From the NCBI GenBank assembly GCA_021399435.1, contig JAJTUP010000048.1:186001-250000 (forward strand): 64,000 nt of DNA. Direction: 5' to 3'. This document shows positions 23,077 to 34,724 of this stretch, in pieces. The notes under the pieces are model-generated. The model saw only the letters and a program-made list of their open reading frames with translations. It ran no database searches and was not told the origin of the DNA. The DNA is from Diaporthe sp. PMI_573. Taxonomy: Eukaryota; Ascomycota; Sordariomycetes; Diaporthales; Diaporthaceae. The position numbers and the translations under genes were made by a program. The number at the start of each line of letters is the position of its first letter. The stretch's first letter is position 1.

Positions 23077-24432
23077 GATGACAGCTTGTGTCAGTTTGAT
23101 GCTTGCCTATGGGGTTGATGCATGAAGAAATACGTTTCCGGAGCGGGCCTGAACTCAAGCGGGCTCACGAGCAGCTTCTTGTCTTCAAGTATATTGTTCC
23201 AATGGCCCGGCCCACCCGGTGCACAATGGCGTTGGTGGCCGACGTGGTCTTCTTTCAACAGACATGGCGTGTGGGGACCCAGAGGCGGCGGACAGGAATA
23301 GGAGCAGATCGATCCCAACCAGCCAGCGAGGATCGATGGCTGCATGGCGGCGGCCGCATGAGGCTCAGAAAGATGCCTCGCAAGCAATGGCCCAGAGGAA
23401 GCAGACCCGAGGGACCATAAGCTGACATATTCAGCTAACATTTGCACGTGGAAGAATGGCGGCAGCTCTGTTAGTGCTGGTTGCTGTGGCAGGGCCAAAT
23501 GAATGGGCCGGAGCGCCGAGCACTCGCCCAAGCAGGGAAAAACGTGGGCACCGGTGGATTTCCGCGCGGCCGTTTTGAGCGGCCATACGGGCGGCGCGCT
23601 GTTTCACCCGTCCACCTGGAATAGCCCAGCCCCCAAATATAGCGATATATCTTGGATTGTAAGGCTTGCGCCAGGCCCCAACACAGGTGTTCCATCTGGG
23701 AGGAGGGCAGAGGCCCCGCCCGCTCGCAGGGGTTTGCAGTAGGAGGAGAACACTACCGGGTTCCTTCTGTGCATCCCGACAGAGCAGACTAGATACACTA
23801 GAACTAATAACTGTCTGTCGTCTGATCCGACAGAATTGGAACCTTGAGTTTGGGTCCATCGGTCCCTGTTCTCACCACGTGGGGTCCCCACCTCCCACGG
23901 GCTCCTCTATTGTGGTCAAACTGCCGGTGTCAGTCTGCCTATCTTCAATCGATTTTGTCCTTGGGACAGGCCAGGTTTTATTTTGGCGATATGGCGACCG
24001 GCAGCTTATCAAGATGCGCTTGTGTGAATGGTTGATTGAGACCGACAGAAACAGTGGCGCGCCAGAGTCTTCGGAAATCACTAAACCGAGGCCGGGCCTC
24101 ATTTACGCAGTGTTTTGGACCACAATCCCGTGCAGGACCACGGATGTAGGGCCGAACCTAGTCGCCCCCGTCGCCCTGCGCCAGATGCCTCTCCAACCCC
24201 CAAATCCGGCCTATCTGTGGGGGCAGGGTTGACTATGTAGAGGCTATGTAACGTTCATCAGTGCTCCGCTAAACTACGCCGGCAGACGATACGATGCAAC
24301 CATGGACTCGGATTGCTAAAGAGACTGCGCGTCAACACCTAAGAGGCGGCAATGCGCAACTCCAAACCGGTCGGGGGTACCTGAGAGCATCGCAATCCTA
24401 TTGACAACCCACTCTCATACTCACTATTGATC
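23077..24432. other. Divergent promoter region, TRK gene and GH-like gene
   Basis: About 1.36 kb between divergent genes. GC-rich with overlapping open frames on both strands at 23430-23890 that show no protein signature. No gene called. Confidence 0.5.
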
Positions 24433-26690
24433 ATGTGGAATCCGTCCAAGTCAACACTCTGGCCTTCTCTGCTGGGCTTGCTCCTGTATCGAGCCGCCGC
24501 CCAGTTCAACAACCCTGCTGGAGTTGACATTTGGTGTGGGAAGGCATATCGACCGGCGTAAGTATCGCTGCAGTGCTATTACCGGCCAATGGCCAGTACC
24601 TACTAGTAAAGGCTCACAGCAAGACAGTAATTCCTCCTTCAACCCAGGTGGATGGTTTAAAGAGCCTTCGACATCAGACCACCCACTGCTTAGACTCACC
24701 GCGAAACCGCGCATGACCATATATCTCGACACAGACGAGACCGCTGCTCTGCTGATAGATGCCGAGGTGTCATATCAGCTTGGCCAAGCTATCAGCGAAT
24801 CTTCCATCACTACTCCGGCCCAAAAGCTTCAGGTTACTGTGCTCGCTGGAGATGCGACATTAGGCTCGGCTTCTTTAGATGTTGGGTCCATCGACAACGA
24901 AGTGCTTATCGCGCTGACTGCCCTCGTCCCCAGCCGAGACGCTTACAATTTGACGGTACATGCAGAATTAGCAAATTCGACTGTCTACTCTACAAGTACT
25001 AGCTTCGCCTATCTGCCATATCCTGAAGGCTACGGAAGTGTGGCCAGGCTGGATAATCTGTACGGGGGCACTCACGCTCAGAGAGGAAAGAATGGCTCCT
25101 GGGAGGTTATCTTCCCATACACTTACTATGCTCAATGGACCCTCTATTGGGATACTGACGTCTCTTCCCTTGATCAATTTGCCTCTTTTGGATTCAATCT
25201 GGTTCATATCGTCCCAACTGGGTCTCTTGGCGAGCAGCCGTTTCCTTGGGCCCAATTCCAGCCGTACCTTGACCGAGCTTCTGAACTGGGTATTTGGCTT
25301 CAATACGATGTCGTTTGGGAGCCCGAAAACTCGACCAACATGATCGAACAGATCACTGCCCTACGCACTCACCCCAGTATTTTAAGCTGGTACCAGAGCG
25401 ATGAACCGGACGGAAAGGGCAATCCCATAAACTCCACTGGCCTTGCCTACAAGACAATCAAGGAACTCGACCCCTACCACCCTATCAGCCTCGCCCTTAA
25501 CTGCGAAAACTTCTACTACAGTGAATACGCTGCTGGTGCTGATATTATTGTACCCGATGTGTACCCTATATCTGTCGATACCTCCTACTCGGTTGTCTAC
25601 AACACGTTCTGCAACCAGACTTATGGATGCTGTGGTTGCGATAACTGTGGAGTTGGCCCAACTGTCTTTAATGACATTCCACATCGGCTCGATGAGTTTA
25701 GACGCAGGGACGAGCTGATCGGTTGGGCAAAGACGCAGTGGTTCGCGCCCCAGGCCTTTGGGAACGAGACGTTTTGGACGAGATATCCCACCGCTCGCGA
25801 ACTTGACGTCGTAAGCACCTTTCTTCTCCTTTTATCGTTCCCCATCTGTCATATTTTAGTAGGGCCTATTGCAGGTTATTGATACATGGTTGCTAGATGT
25901 CGCTTCTTGCAGTGAACCACGGCGCCGTAAGTAGTTTTTGGATACTATCTTAGTCCCCTTTAGAAGAGTCTACTAGTATCTGCAGCCTACGCCTGAGAGC
26001 TTTCTTAGGCTGTACGTTTTAAGACAGGCTATGTCCACGCCTGCCCACATTTATATGGAACCTACTTGCTTTGTGCTTTGATAGCTGACTCTGAATGCTG
26101 CAGAAGGGCCTAACTAGTAAGCAGCTTTTGGATACAATCCTTACCCCGACAAAAGAAAAAGCATACCCCATCTTTATTTAGCCCATACGTCAAAGGCTTT
26201 ACGGGCTGCAGGTTTTGAAACAGGCTGTGGCCACCTTGTGGCTTACTCCTCACCGCATTGGCATGAAGCTAATTCTTTGGTTCTTTGATAACTGACCCTG
26301 AATGCTGTAGTGTGGAATTATCCTACGACCGCCGAGCTTTTCAACTTTACCAGAGATATGGCAGGTCTTTTCACGGGCACAACCGCAGCGCGGCTCTTTC
26401 TCGGCGCCCCGAGATACCAGGGCCTCACAGTCACAGGTTCTGACTATGTTGATGCTGCAGCATGGGTAGATAAGGCGAGTAGCCAGGCCATGATCAGCGT
26501 GGTGAGCCTAAGTTATGATGATATCTCTGTGCCCATCTCCATCGCCCTGCCGGATGGTTTTATTGGCTCGACGCTTGGAGCTAACCTTTGGGGCAATGGC
26601 GACTGGAAAGTTGGGCTCAACGGGACTCTGGTCTCTGGCGATGGCGTGGGAGGTCTAACAACAGCTGTTTTCCTGGTCAATATGACCTGA
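24433..26690 (+). CDS. Secreted TIM-barrel glycoside-hydrolase-like protein
   Basis: Five exons, 24433-24557, 24628-25810, 25897-25926 (30 nt), 26104-26116 (13 nt) and 26311-26690, encode 576 residues. A signal peptide (about residues 1-23, ending RAAAQ) precedes GVDIWCGKAYRPAN and a beta-rich N-terminal region. The central part reads as a TIM barrel: SFGFNLVHIVP, SELGIWLQYDVVWEPEN, the possible acid/base glutamate in SWYQSDEPDG, and after the small exons MSLLAVNHGAKGLTMWNYPTT. The last residues form a beta-type domain. It is likely an exported carbohydrate-active enzyme but no numbered family is claimed. Introns 2-4 are an eroded family A copy followed by two family B copies, so the joined frame depends on two very small exons; the frame and protein similarity across them are continuous. 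Confidence 0.8.
25811..25896 (+). mobile_element. Eroded introner-like intron, family A (GH-like gene, intron 2)
   Basis: 86 nt, phase 0. The first half (GTAAGCACCTTTCTTCTCC, TCCCCATCTGTCATATTTT) and the tail (TTGCAGGTTATTGATACATG) match family A; the middle with the HSE-like core is lost. Confidence 0.7.
25927..26103 (+). mobile_element. Introner-like intron, family B (GH-like gene, intron 3)
   Basis: 177 nt, phase 0. Begins GTAAGTAGTTTTTGGATAC and ends AGCTGACTCTGAATGCTGCAG. Only 30 nt of exon separate it from the A copy on its left and 13 nt from the next B copy. Confidence 0.85.
26117..26310 (+). mobile_element. Introner-like intron, family B (GH-like gene, intron 4)
   Basis: 194 nt, phase 1. 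Begins GTAAGCAGCTTTTGGATAC and ends AACTGACCCTGAATGCTGTAG. Middle part similar to the copy in the M6 protease gene (GGGCTGCAGGTTTTGAAAC, TTGGCATGAAGCT). Confidence 0.88.
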
Positions 26691-26868
26691 TATGGCGACT
26701 GGCACAAATCACGGTGGATTAATAAGATCAGACCCAAGCGTTATGTAAGGTGACTTAATGCATTGCATTCCTTCACCCATAAACAGGTCGTAAATGTGCA
26801 AGGCTGAGGGGTACATTCTAAATATACAAGATTTCGCGCTCGGTTTTCTGCAGCGAGACGTCCGTGGT

Positions 26869-28610
26869 CTAATATACGTACCTGAAGTTGGGGTTCTTCT
26901 TGTCCGTGATGTCCTCAAAGGCATGCACAAATGCCTCGTCACGTGCCTCCTGAACACCCTCGGCGGCAAGACGGTCACGTTTCTTGTTCTGCGCGACGAG
27001 GTACCAACGCAAGAGGACAATGTCTACAACTAGCAGACCGTAGCAGCCGAGATGAGTAGCAAAGGCAATGAAATAACGAGGGCCATCCCAGTCCAAGAAG
27101 ACTTGAGGTCCTGCGGGTAGACAGACACGGTCAGTCAAGCAAAGGAGGCTGCAGACAGGTACCGACTTACCGATGGCATTTCCAACAGCCCAAATGATAA
27201 AGTTGAGGGCAATTGCGACCGACTTCTTGGTTTGCCCGGCTATGTTCCGAGATATCAAGGACAACGACAAGGTCTGGGCACTCCAGAAGGAGAAAGTTAT
27301 GTAGTAGCAGATCAGCAGGCCGACATGCTGTGAAAAGGTTTCCAGTGGAACGATCATTAAACATATAGTGCCCGCGAAGCATCTGCGAAGAAGCGCCCAA
27401 CGTTAATCTTTCACGACAACAATGCACTGGACAATGAAACTTACGGTAGAACGAAGCCCAACATGACAAGCAAGTTCTGCCCCGTCTTTTTGACAAGCCA
27501 CAGTGACCCAAGGAGGATGATTATAATGTAGAAGCCCAACACCATGGCCAAGAGTTGAGTCTGCAGCGTGGTGAAGCCGAAGCTCTGGATGATAATGCCC
27601 TGGAAAGCGCCCAGTCCCGAGGTGGGCAGTGTGGTGGTGAGGGCGATGGCGGCATACCCCCATACCTGGGGGTCTAAGAGGGCTTCAACCAGCTGGTCCT
27701 TCTTGAAGACGCGATTTTGAACACCAGTCTGGTTGTCTCGCACGCGCTCGACCAGGAGGTGCTTGTCTTCTTCTGAAAAACACTTCGCGCGCATCGGGCT
27801 GTCAGGCATGTACCACCCAACAAAGATGCCGAAGATGATTGAGATGATACCGTAGATCATGAACAGCCACTGCCACGACTTGAGGGGCCCGGAAGTGATG
27901 AGGGAAAAGCAGTAGGCGAGAAGACCGCCAACAATCTGCTGTGCTCCGTTCATCATGTACCAATAGGTAACACGGGCAGCTTGCTCCTCCCTTCGGTACC
28001 ATATAGAAGACAATACGACGAATGCGGGCTGGCAGGCGGACTCGAACAAGCCGAGCAGTGTGCGGACAATGACAAGACCAAGGAAGTTGTGACAAGCCGC
28101 GGTGCACGCAAGAACCACACCCCAGGCGATGATACTGAAGCTGAGGTACTTGGCGATGGGCACTCGAGCGATGGTCCAGTTCTGAGGGTACTCGACGATC
28201 AGGATTGTGATGTAGATGCAAGTAGTCAGCCATGAATATTCCTGGCGGACCAGGTTGGTATCTTCGCGGATGCCCATGATTGAAGCAAAACTCAGAGTGC
28301 CCTTGTCAATGGCCTGGAGAAAATAAGTCGCAACCATGACCGAGAGAACCCGCTTGTCGATCATCTTGAGTAGTTGGGCGTTCTTCTCCGCTGAGATTTC
28401 GATGCGGACGTCCGAGACATATTGAGCGAGCTCCTTGTCGACCTTGGAGGAATTCTGATGCGGGTGGTCCTTGGCGAACTCGACCTCGTCGGCGGACATG
28501 GCGCGCTCAACCTTGTCGGGTTCGGCACTTTGCCGCGGTTGAGTGGTCGGGTCGGTGGCCATGTTTGAGCTGCTTGCGATGTCTTCTTTGGGACTATCGG
28601 TTGCTACCAT
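26869..28610 (-). CDS. Dal5-like MFS permease (anion:cation symporter family)
   Basis: Plasma-membrane transporter of the allantoate permease-type MFS family, which imports small organic anions such as allantoate, ureidosuccinate or vitamins. Exons 27445-28610, 27171-27382 and 26869-27110 give 539 residues. Twelve hydrophobic segments can be followed after a polar N-terminus of about 85 residues. Family landmarks include LLKMIDKRVLSVMVATYFLQ, DKGTLSFASIMGIREDT, YPQNWTIARVPIAKYL, GLFESACQPAFVVLSSIWYRREEQ and VGWYMPDSPMRAKCF. The last third has GQTKKSVAIALNFIIWAVGNAIG and GPQVF as usual for the family. Both introns are ordinary (60-62 nt). The gene ends 178 bp from the end of the convergent GH-like gene. 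The exact substrate cannot be read. Confidence 0.9.
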
Positions 28611-29970
28611 GCTGGGTTGGCGTCGGTGGCGGCGTCTGAGAGAGAGCGAAAACTAAAAAGCAATCTAGAATGGTGGCCCGGGAACATCCACCAGAATACT
28701 GTCAAACCAAATGAAGATGAGCGGGAAGGCTGGCAGACAACTACGAGACAGCGAAGCAGAAAGGGTCAGCTTCGAGTCTTATCAATGGATTTGAATTGCT
28801 ATTTACCAACACTGTTGCCCCCCCCCCCTCCCGGACGAATAAATTGGATCCGGTCCAGCGGTAAAGCCCGATGGACAAGTACACTGGGAAACCGCTTCGC
28901 CGGGTGCCTGAGTGTCTGTCGACGGTGACGTTGACTTCCCCAGACCCCACAGAACATGGAGACCAGGTGGCATTGACACTCCCGGGGTCCTAGGCGGCCA
29001 TTGGCCCGAGATGCCGTGTTTGGTGACACCGTCCGGGTGAGAGCGCGTCCCTATCCTTGACCCCAAAAAGACCGGGAAGGGATGATCCTCCCTGCAGACA
29101 TTAGCGACTCGCCATCGTTGCCACGTACAATTTCTTCGCGGGGACGACGAAGAGAAAGTGACTTGTCGGCCGAGCGTGTGGTCTTCGCCTCGTTCCCAAT
29201 TAATCGCTCCATATCTCGCTGTCCGCCTGCCTAGCATCAGAGGGCCGAGCGAGTACTTGAAAAGCATGCAAGGTCGCCGTCTCCCACCACATTCCATTCG
29301 CTGCAAACCCCCCACCCCGTCCGTCCTCACTTCTCGTATCGATGGTGACTCTGTGGGGACGACAGACTCTTTGGAATCGAGACAGCACTCATCCCCAGGT
29401 TCCACTTGGTGACCCGCCCGAGTCCATTGTCCCCGCGGGGAAAGGGGTCCGAAGGAATACAGAAAACCGGGGCGGTCGATAGCAAGCCACCCGGGACGCT
29501 TATGTTGAGCCTCCGTGCTTGATTTTCTTGGACCCGTCTTGGTACCAAGCCCTTCACGGGTCCTTGGCGACCGCCTCCAACCCCGGCGGCTCCATCGTCT
29601 GTCGGTGCAGCTCGGACCGAGCTGTGCCGGCTGCTGCTGTCTGTTGAGCTGTCGGGGAGGGTCAGATTCTCCACCCACCACATCCTCGGTTCCTTAAGAC
29701 ACACGTGTATTGGACCGCGAGGACGCTCCACCGCATTCGCAACGCGTGAGTTGCATATGTACTTTTCTCAGTTTGAAGTGTTGCATTCGGATGCTTCAAG
29801 TTTCAGTGCCTCTTCTTTGCCACCCTTCCGAGATTCATACCGCTTGATAGCAACAGTTCACTCACGCCATCGCGTGCCCCTCCAGCAAAGGCTTGCCGCT
29901 GGTTTTGCTTGCGGCTGTACTTTCCCTTCCCTATCTATCTTGACCGCATACCTGCACACATCCATACAGA
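28611..29970. other. Divergent promoter region, Dal5-like and GH105 genes
   Basis: About 1.36 kb, GC-rich, with a C run at 28817-28826. A 292-codon open frame on the minus strand (28803-29681) is rich in Arg/Gly/Pro and low in hydrophobic residues, as expected from composition, and is not called. Confidence 0.5.
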
Positions 29971-31228
29971 ATGCCCACCGAAATACAAGGCATCAAATCC
30001 AGCGATGTCCATGCAAAGATCAAGTTGTTGATCGATGGCATGGTCAACATCAAAGACAAGACCGGCGAGTTCCTCCTGAAACTTGATGATGGCCGTGTCA
30101 TCGATACAAAAGGGTGGAATGACTGGGAGTGGACTCATGGTGTCGGCTTGTACGGCATATGGCAGTACTACGAGCTGACGGGCGATGAGAAATGCCTCGA
30201 GATCATTGAGGCCTGGTTCGCCAACCGTTTTGCTGCTGGTGGCACGACAAAAAACATCAACACCATGGCTGTGTTCTTGACGTTGGCATACGTGTACGAA
30301 AAGACAAGGAACCCAACTTACTTGCCGTGGCTAGACAGCTGGGCCGAGTGGGCATACCGGGATCTTGACCGTACGAAATTCGGCGGAATGCAACATGTCA
30401 CATACGTCAGCCTGCATGACGAGCAGCTGTGGGATGACACGCTGATGATGACTGTTCTCCCGTTGGCCAAGATTGGACTGGTGCTGAACAGGGCTCACTA
30501 CGTTGCTGAGGCTAAGAAACAATTCATACTCCACTGCCAGTATCTTTTCGACACCAAGACAGGTCTTTTCTTCCACGGCTGGGAATTCTACAAAGACGGC
30601 AGCAAGCAAGGGAAGCTGGGGCACAACTTTGCAGAGGCTAGGTGGGCCAGGGGCAACAGCTGGTTGACCATCGTGATCCCCGAGTTCATTGAACTGTTGG
30701 ATCTTGATGTGGCGACGGATCCTGTTGGATCGCACCTCCGGGACGTACTCGAGGCGCAATGCTCGGCACTTTCGTCGTTACAAGACCCCTCGGGTCTCTG
30801 GAGGACTCTGCTAGACATTCCAGAAGAGGAGGGCTCCTACGCAGAGGCAAGCGCAACAGCCGGTTTCGCATTTGGCATTCTCAAGTCGAGGCGGAAGCGA
30901 TATCTAGACCCGTCCACACCTGTCTCTGCCCCTGAAGCGGATGACTGCCGGAAATTGAAGGGCGCCAAGGCGGGAGGGTATGATGAGGTCGCGGTGAAAG
31001 CCATCAAGGCGGTCATAGACAATGTGGACGAGAATGGAGAACTACTCAACACGTCGTTCGGAACTGCTATGGGGTGAGTTGAGAAATACCCCTTTTCTGA
31101 AAAGCTATGCTAACGTTCTTGACAGCAATACCCTGCAGCACTACAAGGACATACCAATAACAAGCATGCCGTACGGCCAGGCCATGGCAATCATGGCTCT
31201 GGTCGAGTTTTTGAGAGTGTACATCTAG
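29971..31228 (+). CDS. GH105 unsaturated rhamnogalacturonyl hydrolase
   Basis: Two exons (29971-31073 and 31126-31228) encode 401 residues of a GH105/GH88-type alpha/alpha barrel. These enzymes remove the unsaturated galacturonyl residue left by rhamnogalacturonan lyases during pectin breakdown. Seen in the sequence: WEWTHGVGLYGIWQYYELTG, NINTMAVFLTLAYVYEKT, the candidate catalytic aspartate in HDEQLWDDTLMM, HGWEF, and WARGNSWLTIVIPEF, the family's WxRGNxW motif. No signal peptide is present, so it is probably cytoplasmic and acts on imported oligosaccharides. Its one intron is ordinary (52 nt). The adjacent Dal5-like permease is divergent, so shared control is possible but unproven. Confidence 0.9.
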
Positions 31229-33795
31229 CCTAAGAAATGGACACATGAATCATGGTTCACCAAGTTAGGTATGATGGCGATATGAAGGTAAATAAACAGG
31301 ACGTCCAAATGTTTGGTTGGAGGGTTATGACCAAATGCATTGCTTGTCACATGTACCCGCATGGTTTCCATGACGCTTTACACACCACTGCCAAGCTCCA
31401 GAATAGAATTGATGATGTGATCTCGAGCAGACCAACTTCGGACAAGAATGGGGGGTTGCTCACTTTCCCCATTGTCATCACCAAGGGCTCGAGTGGGCCC
31501 ATCGCCGGCTTGAATATTGCATCAGCAATCGGCGGTGTCCGAGCAGACTAGCTGTTTAATGAGACCCTTTCAGCTTCAGTATACGACAGAAGAAGTGTTG
31601 CACTGCACGTTCCAAATCGGACGCTAGTCGCTTGGGTGGTACAACGTGGATTCGGTGTACACTAGATTCGCAGTACTAAGCAGACCCGGCGTACCTCCAC
31701 GCTGTAAGCTTCGCCAAGAGTGACAAGTCAGGTGTTGTCCTCTTCCTGCGGCCAGCTGCACGGGATCAAGCCCACATGCAACAGGCCCTGGGGCTAATGC
31801 AAATGCCAGATGGCGCATGCTGAGGTCTGGAGATGACCATGCGCCATTCAAGGTGAAGAAGCCGCAGCAAAGCAAAGGTGACTGCTGTCTGGTCGGGTCA
31901 GGAACAAACCCCCTACGAAGAGCAGCGTAAAATGCCCAACCAGGTAAGCAACAAACGATTGGCTGGCTGCCTGGGGTCAATATTACCCCAATCCATATTG
32001 ACTATTGCGGTTTTGCAGCAGGAGGCGGTCATCACGTTAGTGCATTTAGCAGCCCTGGGTTTCTTTCCGGCTGGCCACGCGACACTTTACCATGTTCACA
32101 AAAGTAATGGCCGAGGACATGACCAGCCCAAGTGACGCAACGTGGAGTTCGTGCTTGATTCGTGCTTGACGAGTCGACTGGACGGCAGTGTGGGGGAGAG
32201 GTAACGTAGTAGCCGGACCTAGTCACATGTGTAGGCAGGGGACGATGATAAGGGGGACGGTCCGACTTGTTTGCCGACTCGATTTTCTTGTGTTGTTCCC
32301 TTGACTTCCATGCTAGCAAACATCCATGTGGTCGTCGCTGTGCCTGCGGCTGTAATATTTCATAGAAATCATTGCGGGGACCGCAACGTATGGCCGACCC
32401 TTGTGCGCGAACGTTGGTGTGCCTGGGCCGTGGTTGTCGCCCGGTGTTTGGCCTGGCACTCTTTGTGGGATAATTCGCTTGGATCGCCTTCGGGTCTGGA
32501 GCTCGAGCTTCTTTTGGCCAAGATGATGCACCGTTCCGAAACCTTGGGTTCATCTCCATCTTGGCTCAGCATAAGCACTGTGTGTGGATCTTTCGCCACA
32601 ATCCTGGGCCTTGCCCAGAGCTTTTCGGCGCCTGCCGAGTTTCTAGAACGCCAGGCGTCCCGTGCAACGCAGTTCCTGCTGAGCCTCCCCCACAGCCTGT
32701 GTGCAGTGTCACAAGCGATCGTCACAGGTCTCCCTGAAGAATTTCTGACATCTTTAGGTCTCGCTGCTATTGGCTAGTTGTACTACTAGTACAGAGGAAA
32801 ATGGATGCACCCACACCTCCTAGTGTGGTTTGGCCGCTATATGATGAGTGACTGACCGGATTCAACATGGCTTCCGTGGGACTCATCTGCAGGAACAAGA
32901 AGACACTGTCGGCACTCCCCACCAAAGACCCTGTCCGGTTGGCGCCTTTTCCCACACTGGCTGGCTCCCATGTGCTGTCGTTAGCTCCGGCAGGTGGCCA
33001 ATACATGAGCAGCCTGTCGCCCTCGCACGCCGATGTCAAGCCCTCATTATAAGACATGTCCAATGGGATTTGCAGACCTGCCATGGCAGTTGTCCCAGGC
33101 GGCCCCTCCAATTGGGACCTCTACCAATCATCCTCCATGCCTGTTGCCTCAAGACTGCCACTTGGGATTGCAGCATGTGCTCCTTACTTCGCCGCGCCAC
33201 ATTTTGCTGAATTTGAACCTTCCTAGTTCCTCGGGTAACCTCCTGACTTCTCTCCAAGACTCATTACTCGGCAATATTACTGCAACAAGATGCTTCTGGA
33301 ATCACAAGGATCCGACATGCCCGGCTTCGATACTACCCACCGAACCAAGACATCTCTGGATTAATGTCCGCCTGCTCACTCCTGTTCGCTTGTAGGTGAC
33401 CCAATTGGGCAATGTGTGGCATCTGTCCAGGTCCTCAGTGTCAGAGGTCCACCCGGGAGAATTCACATAATGCACCTGTCATTTTGGCACGGGACTAATA
33501 TCATTGCTGATTCAATAGACCTAATCGCCAGAATGTGACAACAGCCGCTTAAGGGCAGCCAAAACAACGCCCTGAAGTTTTCCGTTGGACCTGGTCAAAC
33601 ATAATAAAAGTGTGCCCCCATCACTTCCAAGATGCTTGGAATTATCCTTGCTTCTCACCTTGCTTTCACGGCTTAGTTCATTGTGTGCCGCCATCATTCA
33701 TTCCTTCAAAGAACTGTGCGTATTCATACTCTCCTCACATAGTACACCGCTCAGTGTAAACATTACATAAAAGGCCTAGAACTGAAAAAACAACA
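31229..33795. other. Intergenic, no supported gene
   Basis: About 2.6 kb between two plus-strand genes. Open frames at 31252-31551, 32271-32777 and 32767-33111 have no recognisable domain or splice-linked partners. Confidence 0.45.
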
Positions 33796-34724
33796 ATGCG
33801 GGCATTCAATCCCGGGTCTCTCCTGACTTGCTTGGGCCTCACCACCCTTGCAGCAGCTTGGGCATCCCCGGGGTACTCGGGCTTCACCCTACAATGGGAA
33901 TCACAGTTCGCCGGCGCCGCTGGCACGCCCCCATCATCTGACAACTGGAATATCATCACTGGATACCTGGGTGTAAACGCCGAGTGGGAGAAGTACACTG
34001 CTTCCTCCGCAAATGTACAGTGCTCCGGAGGCCAGACTTTGCAACTCGTGCCCTGGAGGGACTCTTCTACCACCTACGGGTGGACGTCAGGCAGGATCGA
34101 GAGCAAGTATACTTTCACGCCGAAAGCAGGAGCCGTCACTCGCGCAGAGGCTCAAATCAGGTTCGGACCAAACGCCATCGCCAACAAGCAAGGCATTTGG
34201 CCGGCCTTCTGGATCCTCGGCCAATCGCTCCGCCAAGGAGGGAGCTGGCCTGCCTGTGGTGAACTTGACATTATGGAGACGGTCAACGGCATCCTTAGGG
34301 GCTACGGAACAGCCCACTGCGGCACATACCCAGGCGGTATATGCAACGAAGGTACCGGGATCGGAAACTCTATTGCCATTCCTGACCAGGGCTGGCATAA
34401 CTGGAGGATCGAATGGGACCGCAGGTCTAACAACTGGGCAACTGAAACCATTACTTGGTACATGGACGGCCAGCTCTTTCACCAGATCAGGGGCAGTCAG
34501 TTAACCCAGGACATCTGGAATGCGCTAGCTCATTCAAGCCTGTATTTCATCCTGAATGTTGCAGTTGGCGGTACTTGGGTGAGTTGCTCCTGTTTCTTCC
34601 GATGAGTACCGACACATCATTGCTGACTGAACAACCCCTCAAGCCTGGATATCCCAATTCAGCTACAGCAGATGGTTACGGATCTATGATGGAAGTCGGA
34701 TATGTGGCGCATTACGTGACCTAG
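33796..34724 (+). CDS. Secreted GH16 endo-beta-glucanase
   Basis: Two exons (33796-34578, 34644-34724) encode 287 residues. A signal peptide of about 23 residues (SLLTCLGLTTLAAAWA core) precedes a complete GH16 jelly-roll. The catalytic signature is CGELDIMETVNG, which fits ExDxxE with both catalytic glutamates. Other family features are YGWTSGRIESKYTF, GIWPAFWILG, HNWRIEWDRRSNNW and FILNVAVGGTW, followed after the intron by PGYPNSATADGYGSMMEVGYV. Likely role is hydrolysis of beta-1,3- or mixed-linkage beta-glucans outside the cell. The single intron (34579-34643) is ordinary, and there is no GPI tail or carbohydrate-binding module. Confidence 0.92.

Noticed and set aside
23666..24232. 188-codon plus-strand frame upstream of the GH-like gene
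   Set aside because: No recognised features and overlapping frames of similar length on the other strand.
28803..29681. 292-codon open frame on the minus strand between the Dal5-like and GH105 genes
   Set aside because: Arg/Gly/Pro-rich composition with few hydrophobic residues, no motif, and it lies in a GC-rich divergent promoter region; long chance frames are expected there.
32271..32777. 168-codon plus-strand frame
   Set aside because: Overlaps a minus-strand frame of similar size, no signature, no splice-consistent partner exons.
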